A stretch of 64,000 nucleotides of DNA, taken from assembly GCA_021776785.1 (NCBI GenBank), contig JAJFFF010000046.1, forward strand, positions 1 to 64,000, in the 5' to 3' direction. This stretch comes from Planctomycetota bacterium. GTDB taxonomy: Bacteria; Planctomycetota; PLA2. Each line of letters begins with the position of its first letter. Position 1 is the first letter of the stretch. This document shows, in pieces, positions 8,166 through 17,032 of the stretch. Both the position numbers and the translations under genes were made by a program. The notes beneath the pieces were generated by a model, which was not told where the DNA came from, made no database searches, and saw nothing but the letters and a program-made list of their open reading frames with translations.

Positions 8166-9578
8166 ATGCGAAGTTGGTTTGCGGCAGCGTTTCTGCTTGT
8201 CGCGTCGGTTCAGACATTTGCCCAGGACGCCGAAGCGTTGGAACGCTTTGAACGGACTCTGGAAAACATTCGAACCAAACAGTTCGAGAGCGCGGTCGGA
8301 CTCAAATTGTCCGAGTACTCGCGCGTGCTCTACGGTGCCTACGTAACGTTGTCGGGACTAGCGACCGACGACGAAACCGGAAGCACGAAAGTGCTCCGAC
8401 AAGCCGACGCCAAGCTGTGGACCCAGGTCCAGGCGAAGGGTCACATGTTTTACGGCCGGTTGCGGTTGCGGTATCGCGACTTCAACACCGGCGACAGCTT
8501 TACCGGCTCGGGCGACGAGCTCGTCGCGCCGATCGGCGATCGCTATTGGTACCGCTTCGACTGGGCTGCGGATCAACAGGCCGAAGGAAACGCCAAGCCG
8601 GACTGGAACTGGTGGGTGCAGACCGGGAAGCAGTACATGCAGTGGGTCTCCGGCATGGTGTTGTCGGAGTCGCTCTACGCGGTGCGAGCCGGCGTGGATA
8701 CCGGACAGTTTTACTTCGAGGCGTTTTGGGGCACGACGCCGCGCACGGGTCCGATCGACTTCGATGCGTCGCGGCCCGGGTACACCAGTGACGTCGCGCG
8801 CGACTTCTGGGGCGCGTCCCTCGAGTATCGCGGGTTTGCCGACCACCGCCCGTACGTCTACGTCATCAGCCAAGAGGACGAAAACGATCAGGTGCTCCCC
8901 GGCGGCCTTCGCTTCGGATACGACTCGTTTTACGTCGCGATCGGAAGTGCAGGACAGATACGCACCGGTTCGTGGATCTACCGCGCCGAGATTATCTTTG
9001 AGTCCGGCACGTCAACGAGCGACTTGCTCGGGGCATTTCCGCAGTCCTTAGACGACGTGTCGGCTTGGGCCGCGCGCATCATGATTGCGTGGATGCCGCC
9101 GCAGCTTCGGCGCTGGCGAATGCGCGTCGAGTTCGAAGTCCTCCTCGGCAGCGGCGACGACGACCGCCTCTCCGCCAACCAAACGGCGGGCGGCAACGTC
9201 GCGGGCACCGACGACAATAGCTTCAACGCGTTCGGGTACATCAACACCGGACTCGCGTTGGCGCCCGAACTCGCAAACCTCATCTCGGTTCGCATCGGCG
9301 TGAGCTTGCTCCCGTACGACTCGCCGCTGTTTAAGAACCTTCGGTTCGGCTTTGACACGTTCTTGATCGCCAAGATGGACTCGAACGCGCCGCTAAGCGT
9401 GACGACGATTCCCGGCGGCGATTCGTTTGTCGGCGTGGAGTTCGACTTCATTTTGGACTGGAAAATCTCCAGCGACGCCTCGGTCGATCTTCGCTACGGC
9501 ATATTCATGCCTGGCGACGCCATCGTCGAGTCGAGCGCACGCCACTTCTTCTACCTGGGGTTCAGCTATGGGTTCTAG
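8166..9578 (+). CDS. Alginate-export (AlgE)-like outer-membrane beta-barrel
   Basis: 470 residues. The signal peptide (AAAFLLVASVQTFA, then QD) is followed by a helical stretch and then repeated amphipathic strands rich in Tyr, Trp and Phe. The C-terminus ends FFYLGFSYGF, with the terminal Phe typical of barrels handled by BAM. The arrangement RLRYRDF...WNWWVQTGKQYMQW fits alginate-export family porins, which carry anionic polysaccharide or other substrates out of the cell. It is the first gene of a tight cluster with a lipoprotein, a FecR protein and an adenylate cyclase. The substrate is unknown. Confidence 0.7.
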   Translation: MRSWFAAAFLLVASVQTFAQDAEALERFERTLENIRTKQFESAVGLKLSEYSRVLYGAYVTLSGLATDDETGSTKVLRQADAKLWTQVQAKGHMFYGRLRLRYRDFNTGDSFTGSGDELVAPIGDRYWYRFDWAADQQAEGNAKPDWNWWVQTGKQYMQWVSGMVLSESLYAVRAGVDTGQFYFEAFWGTTPRTGPIDFDASRPGYTSDVARDFWGASLEYRGFADHRPYVYVISQEDENDQVLPGGLRFGYDSFYVAIGSAGQIRTGSWIYRAEIIFESGTSTSDLLGAFPQSLDDVSAWAARIMIAWMPPQLRRWRMRVEFEVLLGSGDDDRLSANQTAGGNVAGTDDNSFNAFGYINTGLALAPELANLISVRIGVSLLPYDSPLFKNLRFGFDTFLIAKMDSNAPLSVTTIPGGDSFVGVEFDFILDWKISSDASVDLRYGIFMPGDAIVESSARHFFYLGFSYGF

Positions 9579-10068
9579 AGCACTCTTTGTCTCGGCATTG
9601 CTTCTCGCTTGCTGTGCCCGGACCACGCTCAAGGGCAGCGTCGTCGATCAACACACGTCGCGCGAAGAAACAACCGAGCTTGATTTTTGGGATGGGCTCG
9701 CAGAGCAGCGCGCCGTCTCCAACAGCGATGCGTTGCACGCGCTCATCCTGAGTTTTACTCAAGATGACTCGCCGGACCATGCCGCCCGCGTCCTCCTCGC
9801 GACCAAGCGCGGCTGGATCCGATCGGGCACCGAAATTCCGGCCCGCGAAACCGCCCGCGTGGGCTGGGTCGCGCGCGCCGTCTGTCTCGAAACGGGAATT
9901 GAAGGCGGCCTCACGATGCGCCTCATCGGCCCGCGTCAGCGGTATGCTGTGAAGGAGCTCAACCACATGCGGTGGTTGCCTGAAATGTCGCAAAACCAAG
10001 CCGTCTCCGGGTTGCAGTTGATCAGTGTGCTCAGCGAAGCCGAAGACCACTTGGCCGGAGAGAGCTAA
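9568..10068 (+). CDS. Small lipoprotein
   Basis: 166 residues starting at an ATG that overlaps the last 11 bases of the barrel gene, which indicates translational coupling. The signal peptide ends in a lipobox (ALLLACCAR). The rest is a soluble domain of no recognised family, with an acidic start (TSREETTELDFWDGLAEQ). Its stop overlaps the next start as TAATG. Context suggests a periplasmic partner of the barrel or of the FecR protein. Confidence 0.65.
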   Translation: MGSRALFVSALLLACCARTTLKGSVVDQHTSREETTELDFWDGLAEQRAVSNSDALHALILSFTQDDSPDHAARVLLATKRGWIRSGTEIPARETARVGWVARAVCLETGIEGGLTMRLIGPRQRYAVKELNHMRWLPEMSQNQAVSGLQLISVLSEAEDHLAGES

Positions 10069-10949
10069 TGCGCGCCTCTGTTTTCAATCTTCTCTTCCTG
10101 GCCGCCATTTTGATTTCCGGCTTGATGCCGGAGATGGCCGCGGGACAGGACAAGCCGAAGGCCGAGACACCGAAGGCCGACAAGCCCAAAGCCGAAGCGC
10201 CGAAGGGGTCAGCCAAAAAAGTCGCCGCCCTGCCGAAAGGCAAGGTGAAGGTTCTCGAAGCGATCGTGATGGAAGTCAAGGGTGCAGCGCAGGCGCGCAA
10301 CAAGCCCAAGGAGAAATGGCGCAAGCTCAAGATCAACGACGTACTCAAGCCGGGCGCTGTGATTCGCACCGGCCGCAAGTCGTTCGTTGCGCTTCGGATC
10401 GGCGTCAACGCGTCGGTCGTGATCGATCGCCAAACACGCGTCGCGCTCCCGGAAATGGTGCAGGACGGCGGCACGCTGCGGACGCGCGTCAAGATGGCGT
10501 ACGGCAAGTCCGACATGCGCGTCGATCAGGTCGGCCTGCGCAACGACTTCAGCGTGGCCACACCGACGGCGACCTTGGCCGTGCGCGGCACGGCGTGGCA
10601 GCTCAAGTGGGATGCCGTGAACGGCTTTTTCGCGGTCGGCGACGACGGCAACCGCATTCGTTCGATCGAGGTGCGGTACCTGAGCGGGATCAACGCCTTT
10701 TTGTCGAGCGGCAACGCGACGTCGAGTGACTATGCCATTCCTGGCATCAAGGCCTTTTACGAAACCTACGTGCTTCCCCTCAAGGGCGCCATCGATACCA
10801 CCGACCGCGGTCCGCTCGAGCAGACCGACCCGGGTTCGCTGGAGAATCCGACCCTCACGACCGGTATCAGAGCAGCGCAGCGCGCCCGCGGCGACAAGAC
10901 CCAAGGTGGCGTCGGTTCGTCGGGCGGCAGCGACACGCAAGACAGGTAG
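10068..10949 (+). CDS. FecR-domain periplasmic protein
   Basis: 293 residues. A signal peptide is followed by a Lys/Pro/Ala-rich linker (KPKAETPKADKPKAEAPK). Next comes a FecR-type beta domain at roughly residues 60-180: LKPGAVIRTGRKSFVALRI is the characteristic first strand pair, and SVATPTATLAVRGTAW is the signature 'PTAxxxVRGT' motif. The C-terminal tail is unstructured (Gly/Ser/Thr). FecR domains bind or sense ligands outside the cytoplasm. Proteins of this type often lie next to CHASE2 cyclases, as here, which suggests the two work together in periplasmic sensing. Confidence 0.8.
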   Translation: MRASVFNLLFLAAILISGLMPEMAAGQDKPKAETPKADKPKAEAPKGSAKKVAALPKGKVKVLEAIVMEVKGAAQARNKPKEKWRKLKINDVLKPGAVIRTGRKSFVALRIGVNASVVIDRQTRVALPEMVQDGGTLRTRVKMAYGKSDMRVDQVGLRNDFSVATPTATLAVRGTAWQLKWDAVNGFFAVGDDGNRIRSIEVRYLSGINAFLSSGNATSSDYAIPGIKAFYETYVLPLKGAIDTTDRGPLEQTDPGSLENPTLTTGIRAAQRARGDKTQGGVGSSGGSDTQDR

Positions 10950-10979
10950 CGACGTGGGTGAAGCCACGGAGTTTGGAAA

Positions 10980-11013
10980 GGAGTTCGCGCCGTCTCACGT
11001 CTGCGCGAACTCC
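10980..11013 (+). repeat. Perfect 11-bp inverted repeat at the FecR/cyclase junction
   Basis: GGAGTTCGCGC (10980-10990) pairs exactly with GCGCGAACTCC (11003-11013) across a 12-base loop. There is no T-run after it, so it is not a standard intrinsic terminator. It lies 31 bases after the FecR stop and spans the expected initiation region of the CHASE2 cyclase, where it could act as an mRNA structure that limits translation or as an attenuator. Confidence 0.7.
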
Positions 11014-13772
11014 TAACCACCGGCTCCTGGCCGCCCTGGGTTGCCGGTGCGGTCCTCGCGACATGCGTCGCGACCGGTTTTCTTCTCGGCCTACCCGTCC
11101 TTGGTGAGCTGGAAGGCCGCGCGCTGGATTGGCTGTTCCGGACGCCGCTCCTAACTCCGCCGAGCCCCAGCAAAGACATCGTCCTCGTCGATATCGACGA
11201 CAATTCCCTCGACACGATCGGACGTTGGCCGTGGCCGCGTCGCGTGCTCGCCGACGCGGTCACCGAAATGGATCGCCTCGGCGCGCGCGTGATCGTGCTC
11301 GATATCTTGCTGATCGACCCTCAGGGCACGCAAGTCGAGTTAGACGACCGCGGTGCGTTTCCGGTGCCCGGGTCGAAGTTGCGCGGGACCCTTGTCGATC
11401 ACGACGAAGTGCTGGCGCATGCGCTTCGCAACGCGAAAGCCGCGACGGTGTTAGCGGCGCGCGCGGAAGTCTTTTCGTTGGCCGAGACCGGAATCTGGGC
11501 CAACACGGAAGGGCGCAAGCGATGGCAGGCGATCGCAGAAGTCCTACATCGCGACATCAACCTCGATCCCGATCACATCATTGAGCAAGCCAAGCTAATC
11601 GGTCGGTACGCGGCGCACGTCAAAACCAATCACAACTCCATCAAGCGATCCATCGCGCGCGAGGCGGCCGCGGCACTGCGGCGCGAAGGGCGTCTCACGC
11701 TGGCGGCGCTACGCGCGTCGCTTCTGCCGGCGGAGAAAGACGCGAGCCTGCGCGACTTTCCCGAACTCCCCACGCTTCACAACGCTCTTCGGGTCGAGAT
11801 CGCTTCGGAGACGATCGAAAAGCAACTTCCTCCGATCCGCGTGGGCGTGCCGTACGCCAAGGTCGGCAACTTGTTGCCGCCGCAGCCGTCACTGGCGCGC
11901 GCCGTGACGACGGTCGGCATCGTGGATGCTGAACAAGACGCAGACGGCCAGTTGCGCCGCATTCGACTGCGTTGGGAGCGCGAGGGTCGCGTCTATCTGC
12001 AACTCGGCGTCGCGGCGGCAGCGCGCTACCTCGACATCCCGCTCACAGAGTTTACGAAAGAGTCCATCCCGGTCGGTCCGCGCGGGTCCCGACGCACGCA
12101 CACCGGCGAAACGATGCTGCTGAGTTGGCCGGAAATTCCCGCCGACAATCCGCTGCTCGGAACAGCGACGCACCTGTCGCTGGGCTCCATCGTCGACCTC
12201 GCGCGCAACGATCGGCTGATCGCTCGTCTGCGTGAAGAACGCGACCGGCTCGCCATGGCGTTTTTGGAAGCGATGGACTTCGGCTACGCCCCCAAAGACT
12301 GGAGCGACCCCAAACTCCAGCCGGAGATTGAAGCGGAGATCACGGAACAGGTGGAGATGGATCTCAGCGAGGTGCCGGAAGGGACGCCCGACGACAACTA
12401 CATTCGCGTGCGGCGCCGCTGGCACGACCTCACGCGTGAAGTCACCAACGGTGCGAACGAGTTGGAACAGGCGCGCGTGCGACTGCGGCGCGCGCTCCAC
12501 GATCGACTCGTGTTCGTCGGGTGGAACGCGACGGGAAACTTCGGCGATTTTTTCCCGACCGCAGCTCACGAGAGAACGCCAGGGGTCATCGCGCATGCCA
12601 TCGCAGCCAACACGTTTCTGACCGCCCATCTAAAAACCGAGGTCAGCCCGTGGTGGACCGCCGCGATCGCGCTTTTGCTGGGCCTCATGGCGAGTTGGAT
12701 GACCGCGCGCCTCGGTCCCGTGCAGGCCACGCTCATCACCGTCGCCCTGGCGTTCGCGTACCTGTTGATCAACAGCTTTTTGATATTTGATCGCTTCGAC
12801 TCAGTCGTTGGGACGACCACGCCGGTGCTCGCGATTGTTTCGGGCTGGGCGGGCACGCTCCTGGTTCGCGCCGTCCGCGAACGTCGGGAGAAAGCGCTGC
12901 TGCGGCGACAGTTCGGCGCGCGCGTCTCGCGGCGGCTGTTCGACTACCTGACCGAGAATCCCGAGATGGTCCACATGGAGGGCGAGGAGCGCGAGGTCAC
13001 GTGCTTTTTCAGCGACCTCGTTGGCTTCACGGCCATCTCCGAGCAACTGGATTCGAAGGCCACCGTGGCGCTGCTCAACCGCTACATGTGGGCGATGAAC
13101 GACGAACTGACAAAAGTCAGCGCGTACGTGAACAAGTTTTTGGGGGACGGCATCATGGCGGTCTGGGGCGCGTTCGCTCTGGACACGCCGCACGCGGAAC
13201 GTGCATGCGTCGGCGCCATCGAATGCGAGCGGCGTCTTGACAAGATGCGCGAACGCGGCGACTTCGCCGGGCTGCCGGTGCTGGCCATGCGCATCGGCGT
13301 CGCGACCGGCGTCGTCACCGTCGGGGACTGCGGCGCGCCGCCCGATCTACGCGACTACACCGTCATCGGCGACGCGGCCAACCTCGCCGCGCGCCTCGAA
13401 TCCGCCAACAAACAGTTCGGCACGAGCATGCTCATTGACGGTCGCACGCGCGAGCTCGTCTCCGAGCGGATCGTGACGCGCCCGCTCGGACGCATCTCGG
13501 TCGTCGGCCAAAAAGCCGACGTGAACATCCATCAGCTCGTCACGTTTGATGGCGAGCAGACTTCGTTGCAGATCGATTGGATCGAACTGACCAAGCACGC
13601 GGTGACGGAGTACCAAGCCGCGCGCTTTGACAGCGCGGAAAAGGCGTGGCGCGAAATTGCCGAACGCTTCGGTGGGACGAAACTCACAGCGCTTTACCTC
13701 GACTCGATTGAAACCGCCCGCGCCCTCACTGACGACTCGTTCGACGGCATCTTGCGCTTGACGCGCAAATAG
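11001..13772 (+). CDS. CHASE2-domain class III adenylate cyclase
   Basis: The protein makes cAMP from ATP in response to an extracytoplasmic signal. The first membrane segment (WVAGAVLATCVATGFLLGLP) is followed by a large CHASE2 sensor opening with DIVLVDIDDNSLDTIGRWPW and closing with LVFVGWNATGNFGDFFPT. Two or three membrane helices then come near residue 545, followed by a catalytic domain. Both metal aspartates are present (CFFSDLVGFT, KFLGDGIMAVWG), the Lys/Asp pair favours ATP (NKFLGDG, LRDYTVIGD), and the transition-state Asn/Arg are in GDAANLAARLE. The first standard start in frame, GTG 11244, would cut away the first membrane segment and the CHASE2 opening. The frame is open back to 10962 but contains no ATG, GTG or TTG. 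I give the CTG at 11001 as a provisional start. A GTG at 10954 in another frame is an alternative if there is a one-base shift. Confidence 0.85.
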   Translation: MRELLTTGSWPPWVAGAVLATCVATGFLLGLPVLGELEGRALDWLFRTPLLTPPSPSKDIVLVDIDDNSLDTIGRWPWPRRVLADAVTEMDRLGARVIVLDILLIDPQGTQVELDDRGAFPVPGSKLRGTLVDHDEVLAHALRNAKAATVLAARAEVFSLAETGIWANTEGRKRWQAIAEVLHRDINLDPDHIIEQAKLIGRYAAHVKTNHNSIKRSIAREAAAALRREGRLTLAALRASLLPAEKDASLRDFPELPTLHNALRVEIASETIEKQLPPIRVGVPYAKVGNLLPPQPSLARAVTTVGIVDAEQDADGQLRRIRLRWEREGRVYLQLGVAAAARYLDIPLTEFTKESIPVGPRGSRRTHTGETMLLSWPEIPADNPLLGTATHLSLGSIVDLARNDRLIARLREERDRLAMAFLEAMDFGYAPKDWSDPKLQPEIEAEITEQVEMDLSEVPEGTPDDNYIRVRRRWHDLTREVTNGANELEQARVRLRRALHDRLVFVGWNATGNFGDFFPTAAHERTPGVIAHAIAANTFLTAHLKTEVSPWWTAAIALLLGLMASWMTARLGPVQATLITVALAFAYLLINSFLIFDRFDSVVGTTTPVLAIVSGWAGTLLVRAVRERREKALLRRQFGARVSRRLFDYLTENPEMVHMEGEEREVTCFFSDLVGFTAISEQLDSKATVALLNRYMWAMNDELTKVSAYVNKFLGDGIMAVWGAFALDTPHAERACVGAIECERRLDKMRERGDFAGLPVLAMRIGVATGVVTVGDCGAPPDLRDYTVIGDAANLAARLESANKQFGTSMLIDGRTRELVSERIVTRPLGRISVVGQKADVNIHQLVTFDGEQTSLQIDWIELTKHAVTEYQAARFDSAEKAWREIAERFGGTKLTALYLDSIETARALTDDSFDGILRLTRK

Positions 13773-13830
13773 CGCTGATTCGCGCGCCGCCGCTTGACGA
13801 ATGCGCCGCCCGCTCGCTACGGTGTCGCCC

Positions 13831-14799
13831 ATGCGCATGCGGGACTTTCAAAACCTCCATTTTCGGCATTTCAACGCACGTGAGATGCGCGAGGCTGCGC
13901 AGGGTTGGGTCGACCACTTGGACGCCGGCGGCAAGATGATGGTGACGCTGGCCGGCGCGATGAGCACCGCCGAACTTGGTATCTCCCTCGCGCGGTTGAT
14001 TCGTGCCGGCAAGGTCCACGCGATCACGACGACCGGAGCCAACCTGGAAGAAGACGTATTCAACCTCGTGGCGCACAACGAATATCGCGTCATTCCGAAA
14101 TGGCGCGCACTCACGGCCGAACAAGAAGAAGAGCTCTATCGCGAAGGGTTTAATCGCGTGACCGACACGTGCATTCCCGAGTCTGTCATGCGCAACATCG
14201 AGGGGCGGATTTTCAAGCTCTGGCAGCGCGCCGCCGACGAATGCGAACGGCGTTCTCCGTGGGGGTTTGTAAAAGAGCTGGTGCGCGGTGACGCACTGGC
14301 CGAACACTATCAGATTCCGCGTGAACACTCGTGGGTACTGGCAGCGGCCGAACACAACATTCCGGTCTGGACGCCGGGCTGGGAAGACTCCACGCTCGGC
14401 AACATGTTCGTCGGCTGGAACATGACCGGCGAACTGAACGGGCATGCGGTCGTGTTGTCGGGTACCGAGCAGATGCAGGACTTAGCGCATTGGTATCTTG
14501 ACGAAGCGAAGTCGCAAGCGTCGATTGGCTTCTTCCAAATCGGTGGCGGGATCGCCGGCGACTTTCCCATCTGCGTCGTGCCGATGCTCATCCAAGACCT
14601 AAAACGCGAGGACATCCCGTTCTGGGGGTACTTCTGCCAGATCGGCGACTCGACGACTTCGTACGGCTCGTATAGCGGCGCCGTGCCGAATGAAAAAATC
14701 ACATGGGGCAAGCTCGACGCGCAAACGCCGAGCTTCATGATCAACTCCGACGCGAGCATCGTAGCGCCGCTGATCTTTAGCTACGTACTGGACGAATAA
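13831..14799 (+). CDS. Deoxyhypusine-synthase-family protein lacking the catalytic lysine
   Basis: 322 residues matching the deoxyhypusine synthase fold along its length. Markers are MMVTLAGAMSTAELGISL and TTTGANLEEDVFNLVAHNEY (NAD-binding), then EDSTLGNMFVGWN, a GGG turn at 238-240 and NEKITWGKLDA. In true deoxyhypusine synthases a lysine lies three residues after GGG and forms the butylamine intermediate; here the sequence is GGGIAGDFP, with Gly at that place. Bacteria also normally lack eIF5A, the usual substrate. The protein probably acts on another amine or is a non-catalytic relative. The ATG at 13831 is preferred over 13801 because homology starts just after it. Confidence 0.8.
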   Translation: MRMRDFQNLHFRHFNAREMREAAQGWVDHLDAGGKMMVTLAGAMSTAELGISLARLIRAGKVHAITTTGANLEEDVFNLVAHNEYRVIPKWRALTAEQEEELYREGFNRVTDTCIPESVMRNIEGRIFKLWQRAADECERRSPWGFVKELVRGDALAEHYQIPREHSWVLAAAEHNIPVWTPGWEDSTLGNMFVGWNMTGELNGHAVVLSGTEQMQDLAHWYLDEAKSQASIGFFQIGGGIAGDFPICVVPMLIQDLKREDIPFWGYFCQIGDSTTSYGSYSGAVPNEKITWGKLDAQTPSFMINSDASIVAPLIFSYVLDE

Positions 14800-16538
14800 T
14801 GCGAACGCTTTTGATAGTTCTTCTCGCGGCCTTGGCAGCGCACGCCGACGACGAAAACGCCGCGATCCTCAAGCTCCTGCACGAGGACTACGAGGAAGAC
14901 TTGGCTCGGTCCCCGACGTCCGCAACGGCCCGCGGCGATCGCCGGTACGACGATCAGTTGCCGGATCCCTCTCCGAAAGCGACCGCGGAATGGATTGCCA
15001 GCAGCAAGCGTCGCCTCGCTGCGGCGAAGGGTATGGCGCGCGAGAAACTGAACGAGCGCACACGAAGTCATTACGACCTGTTCTTGTACGAGTTGGAGCG
15101 ACGGGTGGTGCAAGCGCGGTTTTTTCCCGAGCAAACTCCCGTCACGCAGTTAAGCGGTCCGCAGCAATGGCTGCCTCAGCTCACATCCGACACGACGTTT
15201 CGGACGGAGAAGCACTTCGCGGACTTTGTGACGCGGATCGACAAGATTCCCGCGTACTTGGACGGCGTCATGGTCAACATGCGCGCCGGCCTCAAGGCTG
15301 GACGCACGCCGCCGCGAGTTACGTTGGCGGCAGCGGCGGACCAAGCTCTCACGCACGGCGCACAAGAGCATGTGGAGCACCCGCAACGCCACGCGCTGTG
15401 GCCGCCGTTTCCCAAGGCGATGGAAAACGGCCCCATCGCGCAGCGCGCCCGCGATGCGATTTCGAAGCGAGTCGTTCCCGCGTTCGCCAAGTTCGGTTCA
15501 TTTTTGCGCGACGAGTACATCCCCAAGTGCCGCACGTCGCTGGCTGCGTCGGACAGTGTCGACGGACGCGCGTACTACAACGCGCGACTCCGCTATCACA
15601 CGACGCTTGCGCTCACGGCCGACGAAATCCACGCGATCGGCCTCAAAGAAGTCGCACGAATTCGCGCGGAGATGATGGCGGTGATCGCGAAGACCGATTT
15701 TGCAAACAAAGACGACTTCGCTGCGTTCATCCACTATCTGCGTACGGACAAACGGTTTTACTTCGCAAAGAAAAAAGACCTCATCGCGGGCTACCGCGAC
15801 ATCGCCAAGCGCGTCGATGCGTGGATGCCCAAGCTGTTTAAGTCGCTACCGCGGCTGCCGTACGGCGTCAAGGAGATGGAGGCGTTCATCGCGCCTGCTG
15901 CGCCGACGGCGTACTACTACAGCGGTTCGCTCCGCACAGGAAAACCCGGCTACTTCGTCGCCAACACGTTCCGGTTGGACCAGCGGCCACGCTACGAAAT
16001 GATCGCGCTCACGCTGCACGAAGCGGTTCCGGGCCACCACCACCAAATCGCGCTTGCGCAGGAAGTCGAGGGCATGCCGCCGTGGCGCACGCGCTTGCGC
16101 TACACGGCATTCGGCGAAGGGTGGGCGCTCTACGCCGAACGGCTCGGCCTGGAGATGGGACACCTCCTCAAGGATCCGTACGACGACTTCGGGCGGTTGA
16201 GCTACGAGATGTGGCGCGCCCTACGATTGGTCGTCGATACGGGCATCCACGCGAAAGGCTGGAGCCGGCAACAAGCGATCGACCTCATGCTCGCCAACAG
16301 CGCGCTTACCAAGACCAATGTCGCGCGCGAAGTGGATCGCTACATCGCGTGGCCGGGGCAAGCCACCGCGTACAAGATCGGCGAACTGCACATCCGGCGG
16401 CTGCGCGCGCTGGCGGAGTCCAGGTTGGGCAAGCGATTCGATCTGCGCGAGTTTCACGACTGTGTGCTGCTTGAAGGATCGATCCCTCTCCCGGTGCTGG
16501 AGAAACGCGTTCGCGACTGGATCGGTGAGCTGAAGTGA
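14799..16538 (+). CDS. Secreted DUF885-family metallohydrolase
   Basis: 579 residues. A signal peptide (RTLLIVLLAALAAHA, then DD) precedes a DUF885 protein of normal length. The zinc-binding helix is HEAVPGHHHQ (H-E-x-x-P-G-H), with a downstream glutamate in FGEGWALYAERLG, the arrangement seen in gluzincin-like peptidases. Most family members are uncharacterised and are presumed peptidases. The start ATG overlaps the preceding stop (TAATG), and its own stop overlaps the next ATG, so the three genes are probably co-transcribed. Confidence 0.85.
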   Translation: MRTLLIVLLAALAAHADDENAAILKLLHEDYEEDLARSPTSATARGDRRYDDQLPDPSPKATAEWIASSKRRLAAAKGMAREKLNERTRSHYDLFLYELERRVVQARFFPEQTPVTQLSGPQQWLPQLTSDTTFRTEKHFADFVTRIDKIPAYLDGVMVNMRAGLKAGRTPPRVTLAAAADQALTHGAQEHVEHPQRHALWPPFPKAMENGPIAQRARDAISKRVVPAFAKFGSFLRDEYIPKCRTSLAASDSVDGRAYYNARLRYHTTLALTADEIHAIGLKEVARIRAEMMAVIAKTDFANKDDFAAFIHYLRTDKRFYFAKKKDLIAGYRDIAKRVDAWMPKLFKSLPRLPYGVKEMEAFIAPAAPTAYYYSGSLRTGKPGYFVANTFRLDQRPRYEMIALTLHEAVPGHHHQIALAQEVEGMPPWRTRLRYTAFGEGWALYAERLGLEMGHLLKDPYDDFGRLSYEMWRALRLVVDTGIHAKGWSRQQAIDLMLANSALTKTNVAREVDRYIAWPGQATAYKIGELHIRRLRALAESRLGKRFDLREFHDCVLLEGSIPLPVLEKRVRDWIGELK

Positions 16539-16960
16539 TGCGTCCGATCCCGAACGAGTGCGTCGTCTTGCCGGTCGGTGTCGCGGAGCGCGTCGTCGGC
16601 GACTTCCGCGAGAAGTTCGATCCGTGGGACGTGCCGGCGCACATTCTGTTGACGAGTCATATTCCGACGGACCTCGAAGCGCGGCTCCAAGAGATCGAAC
16701 CGTTTGGGTTCTCCCTGACCGTCGCGAAAGTAAAGGGCGACCTGCTGATCCTTGAGCCCGACGCCCTCGGATCGTTTTACGATCTCATCGCGGCACTCAA
16801 CGGCAGCACCGACCCAGAGCTCATCGTGGCGGTGCGAGATCGCCAAGAGTCCCTCGACACGATGCGCATGATGATCAAAAGCACGCTTCCGATCGAAGCG
16901 TACGCGTCCGAGGTCAACGTGATTCGCGATACGTCGATCGTCCGAACGATTACGCTCTAG
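16538..16960 (+). CDS. Small 2H-phosphoesterase-like protein, motifs degenerate
   Basis: 140 residues. The segment WDVPAHILLTSHIP resembles the first H-x-T/S motif of the 2'-5' RNA ligase/2H phosphoesterase superfamily, and FGFSLTVAKVKGD matches the strand after it. The second motif, which should be another H-x-T, is not apparent: ASEVNVIRDTS occupies the place. The protein may be inactive or only superficially similar. The start overlaps the DUF885 stop by one base. Confidence 0.5.
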   Translation: MRPIPNECVVLPVGVAERVVGDFREKFDPWDVPAHILLTSHIPTDLEARLQEIEPFGFSLTVAKVKGDLLILEPDALGSFYDLIAALNGSTDPELIVAVRDRQESLDTMRMMIKSTLPIEAYASEVNVIRDTSIVRTITL

Positions 16961-16986
16961 CAGAGTCGCAGAGCAAGATACAAGAC

Positions 16987-17016
16987 GCGGACTCCCCGCC
17001 GAGACAAGGAGCCCGC
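16987..17016. terminator. Imperfect hairpin between convergent genes
   Basis: GCGGACTCC (16987-16995) faces GGAGCCCGC (17008-17016), nine positions with one mismatch and a 12-base loop. It lies between two convergent genes and could act as a shared transcription stop, but no T-run follows on either strand. Confidence 0.3.
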
Positions 17017-17032
17017 GACAATCCGTTCCAGA

